DNA of 64,000 nt from an uncultured Mediterranea sp. (GCF_902493215.1 NZ_CABUOL010000001.1:62001-126000); one strand, 5' to 3'; shown: positions 42,529 through 51,521, counted from the stretch's first letter. Notes: a model not told the origin generated them from the sequence alone. Numbers and translations are program-made.

Positions 42529-42690
42529 CAGCCCAAACCATCCGTTCAAGCTGGGAAAAGCAATGCTTTAAGCCGGGCAAAGCGTTGGTTTAAGCTGAGT
42601 AAACGGTTACTTTGCCCAGCTTAAACAACTACCTACATTGGCCCGACAACATCCATAGTTAGCGAAATAACATTCATAGTTAGCATGCAC
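42529..42690. repeat. 22-nt-period intergenic array C
   Basis: Seven units are in register at 42535, 42557, 42579, 42601, 42623, about 42645 and about 42667, each step 22 nt. Cores include GGAAAAGCAATGCTTT and CATAGTTAGC (twice, 22 nt apart). The period equals arrays A and B. The full gap 42103-43133 otherwise holds only the repeats above, a promoter and a possible small peptide. Confidence 0.8.
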
Positions 42691-42854
42691 AAGATGGTAT
42701 CTTATACACGATAACATTCCTTGTTATGGAGCAAAAGCGGGGTTGTTGGGAAGGGAATAAACTTGCTGGTATGTAACGTTCCTTCCTCTCCACCCGAGGT
42801 GTTTCCTGTAAAAACATGTTTCTTGACATATTTACAAGAAAAATCTACAAAACG

Positions 42855-42886
42855 TTTGCTTTTTACCTTTTTTCTGTTGAACTTTG
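42855..42886 (+). promoter_or_regulatory. Candidate promoter of the NVEALA locus
   Basis: TTTG at 42855-42858, a 20-nt spacer and GAACTTTG at 42879-42886 differ from consensus only at the first base of the -7 box. It is the only good promoter candidate upstream of 43134. Confidence 0.45.
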
Positions 42887-42905
42887 AAACAAAATTATAA
42901 CAATA

Positions 42906-43046
42906 ATGAAAAAACGCTATGTCATAGGAACACAAATGAGGAATTGTACCTTCAGCCTCTTGCAGACATCAACAGTCCCCTTCCTTTCTACCAGTATTTC
43001 ATTGTGTAGCAGACTTTCTACCGTCCGACTCAAATTCCCTTTATAA
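42906..43046 (+). CDS. Possible 46-residue leader peptide
   Basis: ATG at 42906, about 20 nt after the candidate promoter, opens a 47-codon frame beginning MKKRYVIGTQMRNCTFSLLQ and rich in Ser, Thr and Leu. It ends 87 nt before the ligase-like gene. It might be a leader peptide or a small regulator, or chance. Codon use is not decisive and I do not recognise it. Confidence 0.3.
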   Translation: MKKRYVIGTQMRNCTFSLLQTSTVPFLSTSISLCSRLSTVRLKFPL

Positions 43047-43133
43047 ACTTCCTGTTACAATGTGGCAGGAAGTCTCCATTCTCTCCATTTTCATAGATTG
43101 AAACATCAAGTCAAATACCTGTCTTTTAAAAGT

Positions 43134-44921
43134 ATGCAGCAGTATCTATTATCCCGTCTTTGGCCTGCGTCGGTATCCTTGATACTATGCGGTGCCCTGT
43201 GCAGTCCGTTTGTACCTTTCGCCATCAACGACTGCTATTTCCGTCTGTTTCCGATGGCCGTCGGGACAGGACTGGCCTGCGTGACGGCTCTGATACTTGC
43301 GTTGAAGTTCCGTAGCGGCACCTTCCGTTTCACCTGGCCGGACGGACTAGTTACGGCGGGAGTGGCCTGGTACTTGTTACGCTATGACTATTCGCTCCAC
43401 CTAGCGGACTGGAAGGTCATTTATGCGGCGTTGTTGTGGCTGCTGTGGTGGGCGGCGAGAATCATGTTTTCCCTCTGTCCGGATGTCCGGGAATACCTGC
43501 CCGTCTGCCTTTCGCTGTTGGGATGCCTACTGGCGGGATGGGGCATGCTGCAACTGTACGGATGGGCCAATCCCGGCCATCCGCTGTTCCGCATCACCGG
43601 GCCGTTCTTCAATCCCGGCCCTTACTCCGGCTACCTGGCCCTGCTGCTTCCCATATCCCTGTATGGTGCCTTGACCGCCCGCGGATGGCTCCGCTCCCTA
43701 CACGTCCTGTCTATCCTGTCCATGATTTGCATCCTTCCCGCGGCTATGAGCCGTTCGGCGTGGATAGCTATCGCCGTCAGCCTGCTGTGGGTGGCGGCCA
43801 TGCGGCAGGGATGGTTGGGGCGGTTGCGGGCATATTACCGGAAACATCCCCGCAAGACGGCGGGCTGGGTGGCGGCGGGATGTGTCGTTATTGTGCTTGC
43901 AGGTACAGGCCTGTTCCTGCTGAAAGCCGACTCGGCCCGTGGGCGGCTGCTGATCTGGAAGAACACCTTTCGGGCCGTCAGCGAACAGCCTATTGCGGGG
44001 TATGGCGTGGGGCGTTTCCCATCCGTCTACGGTCGGGCGCAGGCGGACTATTTCGCTTCGGGACAGGCCACGGACACCGAAAAGCGCGTAGCGGGATACG
44101 TGGAATATGCTTTCAACGACTACCTGCAACTCGCCTTGGAGGGCGGTGTGGTGCTGTTGTTGCTGGTGCTGGGCTGGGGAGTACTTGTCTTCCGTTCGGG
44201 CATGAGAATGCGTGAGTACGGCGTATGCGGTGCCTTGCTGGCCTTCGCTATCTTTGCGCTGGCTTCTTATCCGTTACAGGTGTTGCCGTTTGGCATACTG
44301 GTCGTGGTATGCGGTGCCCTTTCTGTATATCCCCATTCTTGTAAGCATTCCCGATATGCTTATCCGAAAACGGTTGCCGTGTCTTTGCTGGTTGGCATGG
44401 GTGGAGGTGTGGCTATGTGGCAACTCGGAAAGGTGCCGGAAATATACAGGTATTGGCAAGGTGCGGACATGTTGTACCGCCAGTCGGTTTATGACGTGGC
44501 CGCTAAAGAATATCGGGGGCTGTATTCCTATTTGAGCGGGCATGCGGCTTTCCTGCGTAATTATGCCAATGCGTTGCAAAAGGGAGGCCGTACACTGGAA
44601 GCATGTCGTATATTGGAGCGGGAGAAAATGGTAAGTTGCGACCCGACGGTATGGAATGTCCAAGGGCGGTACTATCAGGCAGCAGGCCATTACCGGGAAG
44701 CGGAAGCGTGCTTCCAATATTCCCTGCAACTGGCTCCCGAACGGATATATCCTTATTATCTGCTGACCAAACTGTACTTGGAAGAAGGTTTTCTGAATAA
44801 GAAACGGGCGTTGGAGATGGCTCGTATTGTATTGACCAAGCCTCCCAAGGTGGATTCCAAGGCTGTTGAAAAAATGAAAACAGAGATTTCATCTCTATAT
44901 AATCAAATTATTAACCAATAA
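43134..44921 (+). CDS. O-antigen-ligase-like membrane protein with C-terminal TPRs
   Basis: This 595-residue protein has about ten to twelve hydrophobic segments in residues 1-400 and a TPR-like tail (about 430-590, for example TVWNVQGRYYQAAGHYREAEACFQYSLQL). The membrane part has the O-antigen ligase/polymerase (Wzy_C, PF04932-like) signature: RLLIWKNTFRAVSEQPIAGYGVGRF near 285-310, then NDYLQLALEGG near 343. The start at 43134 was chosen because earlier in-frame codons (GTG at 43062) lack the hydrophobic segment. It lies 12 nt before the NVEALA gene, so they should share a transcript. Family members are glycan-joining enzymes; here a sugar-transfer role on the peptide or its carrier is inference. 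Confidence 0.8.
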   Translation: MQQYLLSRLWPASVSLILCGALCSPFVPFAINDCYFRLFPMAVGTGLACVTALILALKFRSGTFRFTWPDGLVTAGVAWYLLRYDYSLHLADWKVIYAALLWLLWWAARIMFSLCPDVREYLPVCLSLLGCLLAGWGMLQLYGWANPGHPLFRITGPFFNPGPYSGYLALLLPISLYGALTARGWLRSLHVLSILSMICILPAAMSRSAWIAIAVSLLWVAAMRQGWLGRLRAYYRKHPRKTAGWVAAGCVVIVLAGTGLFLLKADSARGRLLIWKNTFRAVSEQPIAGYGVGRFPSVYGRAQADYFASGQATDTEKRVAGYVEYAFNDYLQLALEGGVVLLLLVLGWGVLVFRSGMRMREYGVCGALLAFAIFALASYPLQVLPFGILVVVCGALSVYPHSCKHSRYAYPKTVAVSLLVGMGGGVAMWQLGKVPEIYRYWQGADMLYRQSVYDVAAKEYRGLYSYLSGHAAFLRNYANALQKGGRTLEACRILEREKMVSCDPTVWNVQGRYYQAAGHYREAEACFQYSLQLAPERIYPYYLLTKLYLEEGFLNKKRALEMARIVLTKPPKVDSKAVEKMKTEISSLYNQIINQ

Positions 44922-44933
44922 AAAGTTACGATT

Positions 44934-45326
44934 ATGAAAAAACTTTGGAAATGGACGGCAATTATCGTCGCCGTAGGTGCAGTAGCACTGGTGAATGTAA
45001 AAGTTGCTTTGGATGCCAACGAAGCAAACGAGTTGCTCATGCAAACGGTACTGACGTTTACTGAAAACGGAGGGACCGAAAGCGGAGGTGGAACTGAGAG
45101 TAATAATAATGGAGGAAATCCATTCTTTTATGAACACCGTCTTGGTGAACCTAAAACTTGTACGCTATACAAATATATCAGTGTAAATGGTAACATTATT
45201 ATTAGTACGAATGGTAATGAACAACTAGGTGCTGAGTATACTAAAATTTCACTTGATGGGTTGTATGAGAAATGTCCTGATAAAGGAAACGGTTGTACAG
45301 TATACTCTTGCCGTCAAACTCCTTAA
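44934..45326 (+). CDS. NVEALA-family exported peptide precursor
   Basis: This 130-residue protein has a short basic-hydrophobic N-terminus (KKLWKWTAIIVAVGAVALV), then the hallmark NVKVAL at 21-26 (family pattern NVEALA, PF14055). The rest is a Gly/Ser/Asn-rich linker (45-63) and a C-terminal domain with four cysteines (76, 114, 121, 126). The N-terminal segment is probably cleaved as a signal or leader. Odd cysteine-rich export products usually need disulfide handling, and two CxxC proteins are encoded in this locus. It lies ten nt before the propeller gene. The function of the family is unknown. Confidence 0.8.
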   Translation: MKKLWKWTAIIVAVGAVALVNVKVALDANEANELLMQTVLTFTENGGTESGGGTESNNNGGNPFFYEHRLGEPKTCTLYKYISVNGNIIISTNGNEQLGAEYTKISLDGLYEKCPDKGNGCTVYSCRQTP

Positions 45327-45335
45327 CTTTTCATC

Positions 45336-46511
45336 ATGAGAAAGGATATTGTTTTCATATCGTTGCTCACTCTCTTCATGATAGGGTGTAGCGACAAAAA
45401 GAATAACAATCTACAGGATGTTACTCCAATCGTCATTGATTGGAGTAACATCTCCAAGGAGATGGATTATTCCTCGTGGGTAGAAGATAGTGTACTGGTG
45501 GTTCCCCTGGAAACGAGGGACGATTGCTTGATTGGTGAAATCTCCAATCTAGTCTATCAAAACCATCGGATTTATATTGCGGACGGCTTAAGTAAAGCTG
45601 TATATGTTTTTGATGAATCAGGGCATTTATACTCTAAAGTTAGAGCAATAGGGAACGGTCCAGAAGAATATCTGGAAATCTCGGCTTTTTCAGTATTGAA
45701 CGGTCGTATGTTCATTTATGACAAGATGAAAGAAAAAATCTTTATATATAATGACGACGGTCAATTCTTGTACACTAAAGATGTTTCTAAAATATGGGGA
45801 AGAGAAATGTTCTTTCAAGGAAACGATCTTTATCTGTTTAATAGCAGTAGCCGTACTGACATGGGCTACTACTCCCTGTTCAAACTAGATACGGAAGAAG
45901 GTAAAGACGAGGCAAAAGCTTCCTTCCCATTTGAATACCAAGAAACAGCTGGATGGAGTATTAATAGATATACCAGTGCAGTAGAAAATGAAGTATTGTT
46001 CACCATGTGGCCTTATGATATGCTGTATCTGCTGAAAAACGGTATTCCCCGGCCTGTCTATAAAGTGGATTTCGGGAATAGGCGTTTGCCGGAACAATAT
46101 ATTAAAGCCGATGGAGTAACTGCTTTAACAGCTGCTATACGAGACAATTACATTACGGGGATAGAATGGATTGGATTATCTAGTTATTATATTTTGTTTT
46201 CATGTCATGACAAAGATGGGGACATTGTCATTGTGTATAATAGAAAAACAGGGGAAATTGCAATCACTCGTAAATTGTATAATAGCCAATTAGGAGAATT
46301 TGTTATAAACCCCATACGTTCTTATATACAAAATGGATATATTGTACAATCCCAAGAAATAAGTTCTTGGGTTATTGGAGCCCGATATGGCCATGTTAAT
46401 TATGATGATTATGAATTTCATTCGGAACATACTAGATCCCTGTTCAAGAAGTTCCAGCAGATGGACGAAGAATCCAATCCGGTTATCATTATCCAGAAGT
46501 TTAAAGAATAA
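45336..46511 (+). CDS. 6-bladed beta-propeller lipoprotein, module 1
   Basis: This 391-residue lipoprotein (lipobox IGC, Cys18) is a 6-bladed propeller of the same family as 20342 and 49536. It carries LETRDDCLIGEI near 60 and IGNGPEEY near 106, both shared with 49536. Blade strands such as HRIYIADGLSKAVYVFDESG recur. It should be exported and membrane-anchored. It is followed by a hairpin terminator at 46519, so read-through to the signal peptidase may be partial. The gene is AT-rich compared with 47219-47977. Confidence 0.85.
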   Translation: MRKDIVFISLLTLFMIGCSDKKNNNLQDVTPIVIDWSNISKEMDYSSWVEDSVLVVPLETRDDCLIGEISNLVYQNHRIYIADGLSKAVYVFDESGHLYSKVRAIGNGPEEYLEISAFSVLNGRMFIYDKMKEKIFIYNDDGQFLYTKDVSKIWGREMFFQGNDLYLFNSSSRTDMGYYSLFKLDTEEGKDEAKASFPFEYQETAGWSINRYTSAVENEVLFTMWPYDMLYLLKNGIPRPVYKVDFGNRRLPEQYIKADGVTALTAAIRDNYITGIEWIGLSSYYILFSCHDKDGDIVIVYNRKTGEIAITRKLYNSQLGEFVINPIRSYIQNGYIVQSQEISSWVIGARYGHVNYDDYEFHSEHTRSLFKKFQQMDEESNPVIIIQKFKE

Positions 46512-46518
46512 ACAAATG

Positions 46519-46582
46519 ATATCAGGCTGTTGCACGCTTGCTCTTTTTTATCAGTACGGGAACGACAGCCTGATATTTTTTT
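46519..46582 (+). terminator. Long-loop terminator inside module 1
   Basis: A 12-bp perfect stem (ATATCAGGCTGT at 46519-46530 with 46565-46576) is followed by seven Ts. The loop is 34 nt. It separates the propeller gene from the thioredoxin-fold gene. Confidence 0.8.
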
Positions 46583-46598
46583 CAATGTAAAAGTTACT

Positions 46599-47222
46599 AT
46601 GACAAAAAGGGAGATACTAATTGTCAGTCTGATTTCGTTCTTGTTGTTGGGAAACCTGTTTCAATATTACGTATCCCAGACACAAAGCAAACGGTTCGTC
46701 AGTGCCATAAACGAAATCAAACAAAAAGCAGACCAGGAAAGTGGCAGACACCAATTCGATTCGTTTGAATTGAAAAACGACATACAATCCTATTTGCGGA
46801 GCGACGGACTGAGCCTTCCCCCCGGTACGATGGTCTATGATGCGGATACGGACACGGCTATCCGGCTGCAAGACCTTTTATCCCGCAAAACCCTGCTTGT
46901 AAGGATATCCCAAGCCAACTGCATGGTTTGCTTGGATGTGATATTGCCGTTGCTGAACAAAGTAGACAACCAATCTATTATCTTATTGGCGGATTACACC
47001 AACAAGCGGTTCCTTAAGAAAATCAAGGAAAACCATCACATCACTTATCCTTGCTATCGCATCAAAAAACTCTTTCCGATCCCTATGGAAGAGTTGAGTG
47101 TGCCGTATCTGTTCATTACGGATAAAGACATGCAAATAGAATGCCTGTACGTCCCACATAAAGAAATGTTGGACGAGGTCGAAAAGTGCTTTGAGATTAT
47201 GACAGACAGATTATCCGTATGA
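46599..47222 (+). CDS. Membrane-anchored thioredoxin-fold protein (CMVC), module 1
   Basis: This 207-residue protein has one N-terminal transmembrane segment (about 5-25), a coiled helical stretch, and a periplasmic thioredoxin-like domain (about 75-205). The redox motif is Cys108-Met-Val-Cys111. The order of strands around it (TLLVRISQANCMVC... IILLADYTN... VPYLFITDKD) fits TlpA/thioredoxin folds and includes the cis-Pro-like VPYLF. It overlaps the signal peptidase start by ATGA, so the pair is coupled. Its partner is likely the cysteine-rich NVEALA product, by inference. The start was set to ATG 46599, since the longer frame runs through the terminator. Confidence 0.75.
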   Translation: MTKREILIVSLISFLLLGNLFQYYVSQTQSKRFVSAINEIKQKADQESGRHQFDSFELKNDIQSYLRSDGLSLPPGTMVYDADTDTAIRLQDLLSRKTLLVRISQANCMVCLDVILPLLNKVDNQSIILLADYTNKRFLKKIKENHHITYPCYRIKKLFPIPMEELSVPYLFITDKDMQIECLYVPHKEMLDEVEKCFEIMTDRLSV

Positions 47223-47977
47223 CCGTAACCGAAAAAATCAGAAAGAGAATAAACTGGCCACAGTTGAAGCGTTTGGCCTGGAAAACCTTTTATGTGTTTT
47301 TCAGCCTCTTCGCCCTCTTCCAGCTCTACATCCTGGCCCGCCTGTACCTGTTCGCCTCGTGCGTCATCCCCACCTGGTCCATGTCGCCCACACTGATTCG
47401 CGGGGACTACCTCATCGCCTCGTTACAGATACCGGGGCGGCGGGAATGGCAGAAAGACGGACAGGGAGGATACACCGTGCAGCGGAAAGAGGGGCAGCGG
47501 GAAGTGAGGACAGGCGACGTGGTGGTGTTCAACTTCCCCTACGCCCGGAGCAAGGAACGGATGACGCTGTGTAACGACCTGTTCTACTGCAAACGGTGCG
47601 TGGCCACGCCGGGACAGGAGTACGGCTGGTGGTGGAAAGGGCGGAGGCGCAGCCTGTACCTGCCCGCCAAGGGGGACGAGATTCCGCTGGACAGCACGGC
47701 CTGGAAGGACTACCGCCGCTGCATCGAGTACGAGACCCGGCAGACACTGTCTTTGCGGGGCGACACGGTACTACTGGGCGATTCCGTGGTCCGCACCTAC
47801 CGCTTCCGGCACGACTACTACTTCATGCGGGGCGACAACTTCCACGATTCCTACGACTCCCGCTTCTGGGGGCCGCTGCCCGACGACTTCATCCTCGGCG
47901 TGGGGCAGTTCATCTGGTTCTCCCGCAATCCCGACAGCGGTGAGATACGGTGGGAGCGGATGTTCCGAAAACTTTGA
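47219..47977 (+). CDS. Signal peptidase I (S26), module 1
   Basis: This 252-residue membrane serine protease cuts signal peptides. It has one N-terminal transmembrane segment (about 22-45). The catalytic Ser is Ser54 in PTWSMSPTL and the catalytic Lys is Lys125 in YCKRCVATPG. The C-terminal box reads MRGDNFHDSYDSRFWGPLP. Its dedicated place beside the NVEALA and thioredoxin-fold genes suggests processing of a local product rather than general secretion. It is nearly identical to 51522 over its last 223 residues but has a different N-terminus. The gene is much more GC-rich than its neighbours. Confidence 0.92.
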   Translation: MTVTEKIRKRINWPQLKRLAWKTFYVFFSLFALFQLYILARLYLFASCVIPTWSMSPTLIRGDYLIASLQIPGRREWQKDGQGGYTVQRKEGQREVRTGDVVVFNFPYARSKERMTLCNDLFYCKRCVATPGQEYGWWWKGRRRSLYLPAKGDEIPLDSTAWKDYRRCIEYETRQTLSLRGDTVLLGDSVVRTYRFRHDYYFMRGDNFHDSYDSRFWGPLPDDFILGVGQFIWFSRNPDSGEIRWERMFRKL

Positions 47978-48012
47978 AAGAATCGTATAACCAATCCTAA
48001 AAGGAGATGCAC

Positions 48013-49521
48013 ATGAGAAAACTTTGGAAGAACTTACTCGGATGGATGGCCCCGGCTCTGCTGGCCGCTTCCTGCGGTCTTTCCCATCCCGACCGGCTGG
48101 AAACGGCCTTGGAACTGGCGGGCGACAACCGCGCTGAACTGGAGCAGGTGCTCCGCCACTATGCCGGTGACTCCCTGAAGCGGGAGGCTGCCCGCTTTCT
48201 GATAGAGAATATGCCTTATCACTACGGACGAAAGCAGTATTACGCGGCACCGGGCCGGGAAAACATCCGGCCGGACTTCACCACGTTTGCCACTCCGGAG
48301 GAGGTGAGCCGCTATCACGACTCCCTGACCGGTGAAGGATACCAACCCCACACGGAGGTGAGGATGGACGTGCGGGCGGTGGACAGCCGTTTCCTCATTG
48401 ATCACATCGAGGCCGCTTTTCGCATCAAGGACAGGCCATGGGTGCGCGAAGTGCCTTTTGATATCTTCTGCGAATACATCCTTCCCTACCGGGCACAGAC
48501 GGAAGAATTGTCATCGCTGCGCACCCGGATGCAGGAGCTTTTTCTCCCCCTGCTGGATTCGGCCGGCGTGAAAACGCCGCTGGAAGCCTGCCTGCTACTC
48601 AACGACAAGCTGAAGGAGGTAATCAGATACGGACACCCTAACCTGCCTCTCTATCCCAAGGTGGAGGAAACCTTGCATTTCGGCCAAGGGGAATGTGATG
48701 CCATGTGTGACCTGGGCGTAACCGTCATGCGGGCTTGTGGCATTCCCGTATCGGTGGAGCAGACCATTTGGCCTAAAATGGATCTTGGACACAAGTGGTG
48801 TGCTGTCTGGAATCAGGGAACCTTCCATTGTTTCGGGCCGGGCGAGAAACAGCCGGGAGAATACAGAGAACACCTTGCCGAAGTAACATGCCTGCGTCCG
48901 GTCAAGGTGTACCGTTCCCGTTTTTCACCCCGCAAAATAAGTTTGCCTGCTAAAGATGACGGTTACACCACTTATCTGAAGAGTCCCCTGCTTTACGATG
49001 TTACGGGTGAATATATCGACCGCCCTGTGTCCATTCAAGTGGCGGCTGACAAGGAAGTCGGGCGAGGAAAAGAACTGATTTATCTATGTATTTACAACCA
49101 TTATAATTGGGTTCCTGTGGCCATTGGCGAGAGAGAGGGTAGAGATTGCCGTCTGGGAATCACTGCCGGGGATAACATTTTTCTCGTCATGCACGCGCCG
49201 GACGGGAAACGGTTGCGCAGCCTGACAGCTCCTTTTTATGTCGGGTGGAACAATGTAATCCACAAACTGATACCCGACACTTTGAACCGACAGACATTCT
49301 GTTTCCCGAAACGGCCCAAGAAATTGGAAAGTCTGTACACTTTGCATTATTGGGATGTCGGGGCAGATGAATTTGTTCCGCTACAAGCTTCGGAAGATAC
49401 CCGGACCTCCCAGACTTATGATAACATTCCCCGTAATGCCCTGTTGTGGTTTACCATACCTGAGAAGATTCTCAACCAACGTATTGCGGTTATCCGGGAC
49501 AGCCTCTTGAATTACTATTAA
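48013..49521 (+). CDS. Transglutaminase-like lipoprotein, module 1
   Basis: This 502-residue lipoprotein (lipobox ASC, Cys21) has a transglutaminase-like thiol domain. The probable catalytic Cys is 228 in GQGECDAMCD, and His260 lies in GHKWCAVWN. Flanking regions are family-specific, and the C-terminus LYTLHYWDVGADEFVPL is shared with 52300. Such domains act as proteases or cross-linkers; which applies here is unknown. The start was set to 48013 because AGGAG (48002-48006) is six nt from it, whereas the ATG at 48007 touches the ribosome site. It lies 35 nt after the signal peptidase. Confidence 0.75.
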   Translation: MRKLWKNLLGWMAPALLAASCGLSHPDRLETALELAGDNRAELEQVLRHYAGDSLKREAARFLIENMPYHYGRKQYYAAPGRENIRPDFTTFATPEEVSRYHDSLTGEGYQPHTEVRMDVRAVDSRFLIDHIEAAFRIKDRPWVREVPFDIFCEYILPYRAQTEELSSLRTRMQELFLPLLDSAGVKTPLEACLLLNDKLKEVIRYGHPNLPLYPKVEETLHFGQGECDAMCDLGVTVMRACGIPVSVEQTIWPKMDLGHKWCAVWNQGTFHCFGPGEKQPGEYREHLAEVTCLRPVKVYRSRFSPRKISLPAKDDGYTTYLKSPLLYDVTGEYIDRPVSIQVAADKEVGRGKELIYLCIYNHYNWVPVAIGEREGRDCRLGITAGDNIFLVMHAPDGKRLRSLTAPFYVGWNNVIHKLIPDTLNRQTFCFPKRPKKLESLYTLHYWDVGADEFVPLQASEDTRTSQTYDNIPRNALLWFTIPEKILNQRIAVIRDSLLNYY

Positions 49522-49535
49522 ACAAGAGAGAATGT

Positions 49536-50723
49536 ATGAATTGGTTAAATATATCGCCTATGCGTAAACTGACATTCTGCATATTTGCATGTATGTTGTT
49601 CTTTACCGCTTACAGTTGTAAGGAACAAGGGGGCCATCCGTCTGCCGAAGGGGAGACAATCATTTTTTCAGGTAAAAAAAAGAGCATAGTTGACACTGCT
49701 TTTTTTGCACGTAGCAGTCTGATTCCACTTGAGACGACTGATGATGCACTGATTCGCAAAATTGATGCAATTTGCATTGCAAATGACACGCTCTTTATTT
49801 TAGACCGCTCTTTGAAGAAAATCTTCATCTACGACAAAAAAGGGAAATTTATACATGTCATTCAAGATATAGGCAACGGGCCTCATGAATATGCCTCCAT
49901 TACAGATATCTGTGTTGATAAGGATTTGTTGGTCGTATTATGTGACATTCCTTACAAAATCATGAAATACAATTTTCGGGGGCAGTTTGTCGAGGAAGAA
50001 AGTTTACCGAACTATTTCAGTAACATAGCTGTGATAAATGACAGAGTGTATCTATATGAAAACGGAAGTTTGGGCAGGCAGAAATTGGGAATTTATAATG
50101 AACAGGATCAAAACTTGAAAGAAATTCCATTCCCTAAGGGACGATATATTAAGGCCGAACAGGAGGGAGTCGGGTACAGTTTCGGTAGTGGACGATTATT
50201 GACGGCTTCAAGAAACCTTTTGTTTACATGTCCTTTGAACTATACCATCTATACCGTAGAGCAAGATATGCCTAAAGCTAAATACACGATTGACTTCGGT
50301 GAAAGGGAAATTCCCCAAACGTTATTGGAACAAAACATCAGCCCCAAAGATTTTCTGGATATGATAGATCGGGAAAAATACATACATAGCATGGGGAATG
50401 TCGTAGAAAACGATTCCTACTTGATGTTTCAGACAAATCCATCTGTTTTCCTGTTGGACAAACAGACAAAGGAGTTGACGGAATGTTTTATGATAACAAA
50501 CGGAGTGTTGGGAGGAGGACACACCGGCTATCTGGCTGTCAACGGGCTTCCCATGATTGCACAAGTTCATAGAGCTTCCATGTTCAAAAAGAACATAGAC
50601 AACCTCATCAAATATAACATATTGCCTAAAGGCAAATTCACAGACGAGTATCTTCGTGTGTATGAGAACCTCGACGAGGAAGACAATCCGATACTCTGTT
50701 TATACGAATTGCCTCACAAATAG
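49536..50723 (+). CDS. 6-bladed beta-propeller lipoprotein, module 2
   Basis: This 395-residue lipoprotein (lipobox YSC, Cys28) is a homologue of 45336. They share IPLETTDDALIRKI and IGNGPHEY in the same order, and both precede a thioredoxin-fold gene. The residue after Cys is Lys-Glu. An in-frame Met eight codons in is an alternative start. The gene is AT-rich. It lies 14 nt after the module 1 transglutaminase. No catalytic residues are seen. Confidence 0.85.
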   Translation: MNWLNISPMRKLTFCIFACMLFFTAYSCKEQGGHPSAEGETIIFSGKKKSIVDTAFFARSSLIPLETTDDALIRKIDAICIANDTLFILDRSLKKIFIYDKKGKFIHVIQDIGNGPHEYASITDICVDKDLLVVLCDIPYKIMKYNFRGQFVEEESLPNYFSNIAVINDRVYLYENGSLGRQKLGIYNEQDQNLKEIPFPKGRYIKAEQEGVGYSFGSGRLLTASRNLLFTCPLNYTIYTVEQDMPKAKYTIDFGEREIPQTLLEQNISPKDFLDMIDREKYIHSMGNVVENDSYLMFQTNPSVFLLDKQTKELTECFMITNGVLGGGHTGYLAVNGLPMIAQVHRASMFKKNIDNLIKYNILPKGKFTDEYLRVYENLDEEDNPILCLYELPHK

Positions 50724-50838
50724 GAATATACATTTTGACGTGTTACTATTTACCCTTAGGACTGAAAACGCTGAATTTCATAACGATAGTTTGTGGTAAA
50801 GATTGACAAATAAAAGAATAAAAGGACATCCGTCTTTC

Positions 50839-50846
50839 TATCTTTG
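50839..50846 (+). promoter_or_regulatory. -7 box of the module 2 thioredoxin-fold gene
   Basis: TATCTTTG lies 52 nt before the ATG at 50899. The expected upstream TTTG is not at the right spacing, so it is a partial match. Confidence 0.45.
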
Positions 50847-50898
50847 CTTGTCTTTTTACCACAGACTATTGACTGATTTACATTTGGAACCATAAGAC

Positions 50899-51510
50899 AT
50901 GATGAAATCCTTGATTTATATCCTGTTAAGTATCCTAATCGCATGTGCGTCTTGCACATGGTATTTGTTTTTCAAACAAAACAAAATATTGCATAGTATT
51001 CAAAAGGAGCTTGCATTCTGCCAACAGAAAGCAAAAACGGAGACATATAACGGCCAAGCAATGAAGAGTGTAATAAATGCCGCAATAAAAAATAATGGCA
51101 CATACATCGATTTGTCCAATATTATCCTTGAACAGAAACAGAACATAGATTTTGCCATAACAGATGATATGAATACCTTCTTGATTGTCAGGTTATCACA
51201 AAATCATTGTCAGCCCTGCATCAATATTCTAATGAGCAAACTGCAAAATTACAAACATTTGAAAAACATATTGTTTATTACCGATTATGAGAACTCGGCT
51301 TTCATTGAAGGCTTGTCTGTGTACCGCATACAACATCCTTATTTAAAAGTAAACAAGATACCATTGCCAGCGGACGAACTTGAAACTCCCTATTTGTTCA
51401 TTTGGAATGAAAGAACTAAACAGGTCAACAGTTTTTTTCTAGTGACATCAGTATTGATAAACGAATTGGATAAATACTTATCCCATTTTTCTTCCAATTT
51501 TCACAATTAA
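50899..51510 (+). CDS. Membrane-anchored thioredoxin-fold protein (CQPC), module 2
   Basis: This 203-residue protein has an N-terminal transmembrane segment (about 3-24) and a thioredoxin-like domain with Cys104-Gln-Pro-Cys107 in LSQNHCQPCINIL. The domain ends with TPYLFIWNER, as in 46599 (VPYLFITDKD). The two are homologous but clearly diverged. It lies 11 nt before the second signal peptidase gene, the same order as module 1. The ATG three nt downstream (50902) is an alternative start. Confidence 0.75.
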   Translation: MMKSLIYILLSILIACASCTWYLFFKQNKILHSIQKELAFCQQKAKTETYNGQAMKSVINAAIKNNGTYIDLSNIILEQKQNIDFAITDDMNTFLIVRLSQNHCQPCINILMSKLQNYKHLKNILFITDYENSAFIEGLSVYRIQHPYLKVNKIPLPADELETPYLFIWNERTKQVNSFFLVTSVLINELDKYLSHFSSNFHN

Positions 51511-51521
51511 AACATCTCCTC

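Noticed and set aside
42529..42690. CRISPR array
   Set aside because: The units vary in sequence and there are no constant repeats separated by unique spacers; no cas genes are near.
42702..42935. 77-codon minus-strand frame before the NVEALA locus
   Set aside because: It crosses the candidate promoter on the other strand, and composition is not gene-like.
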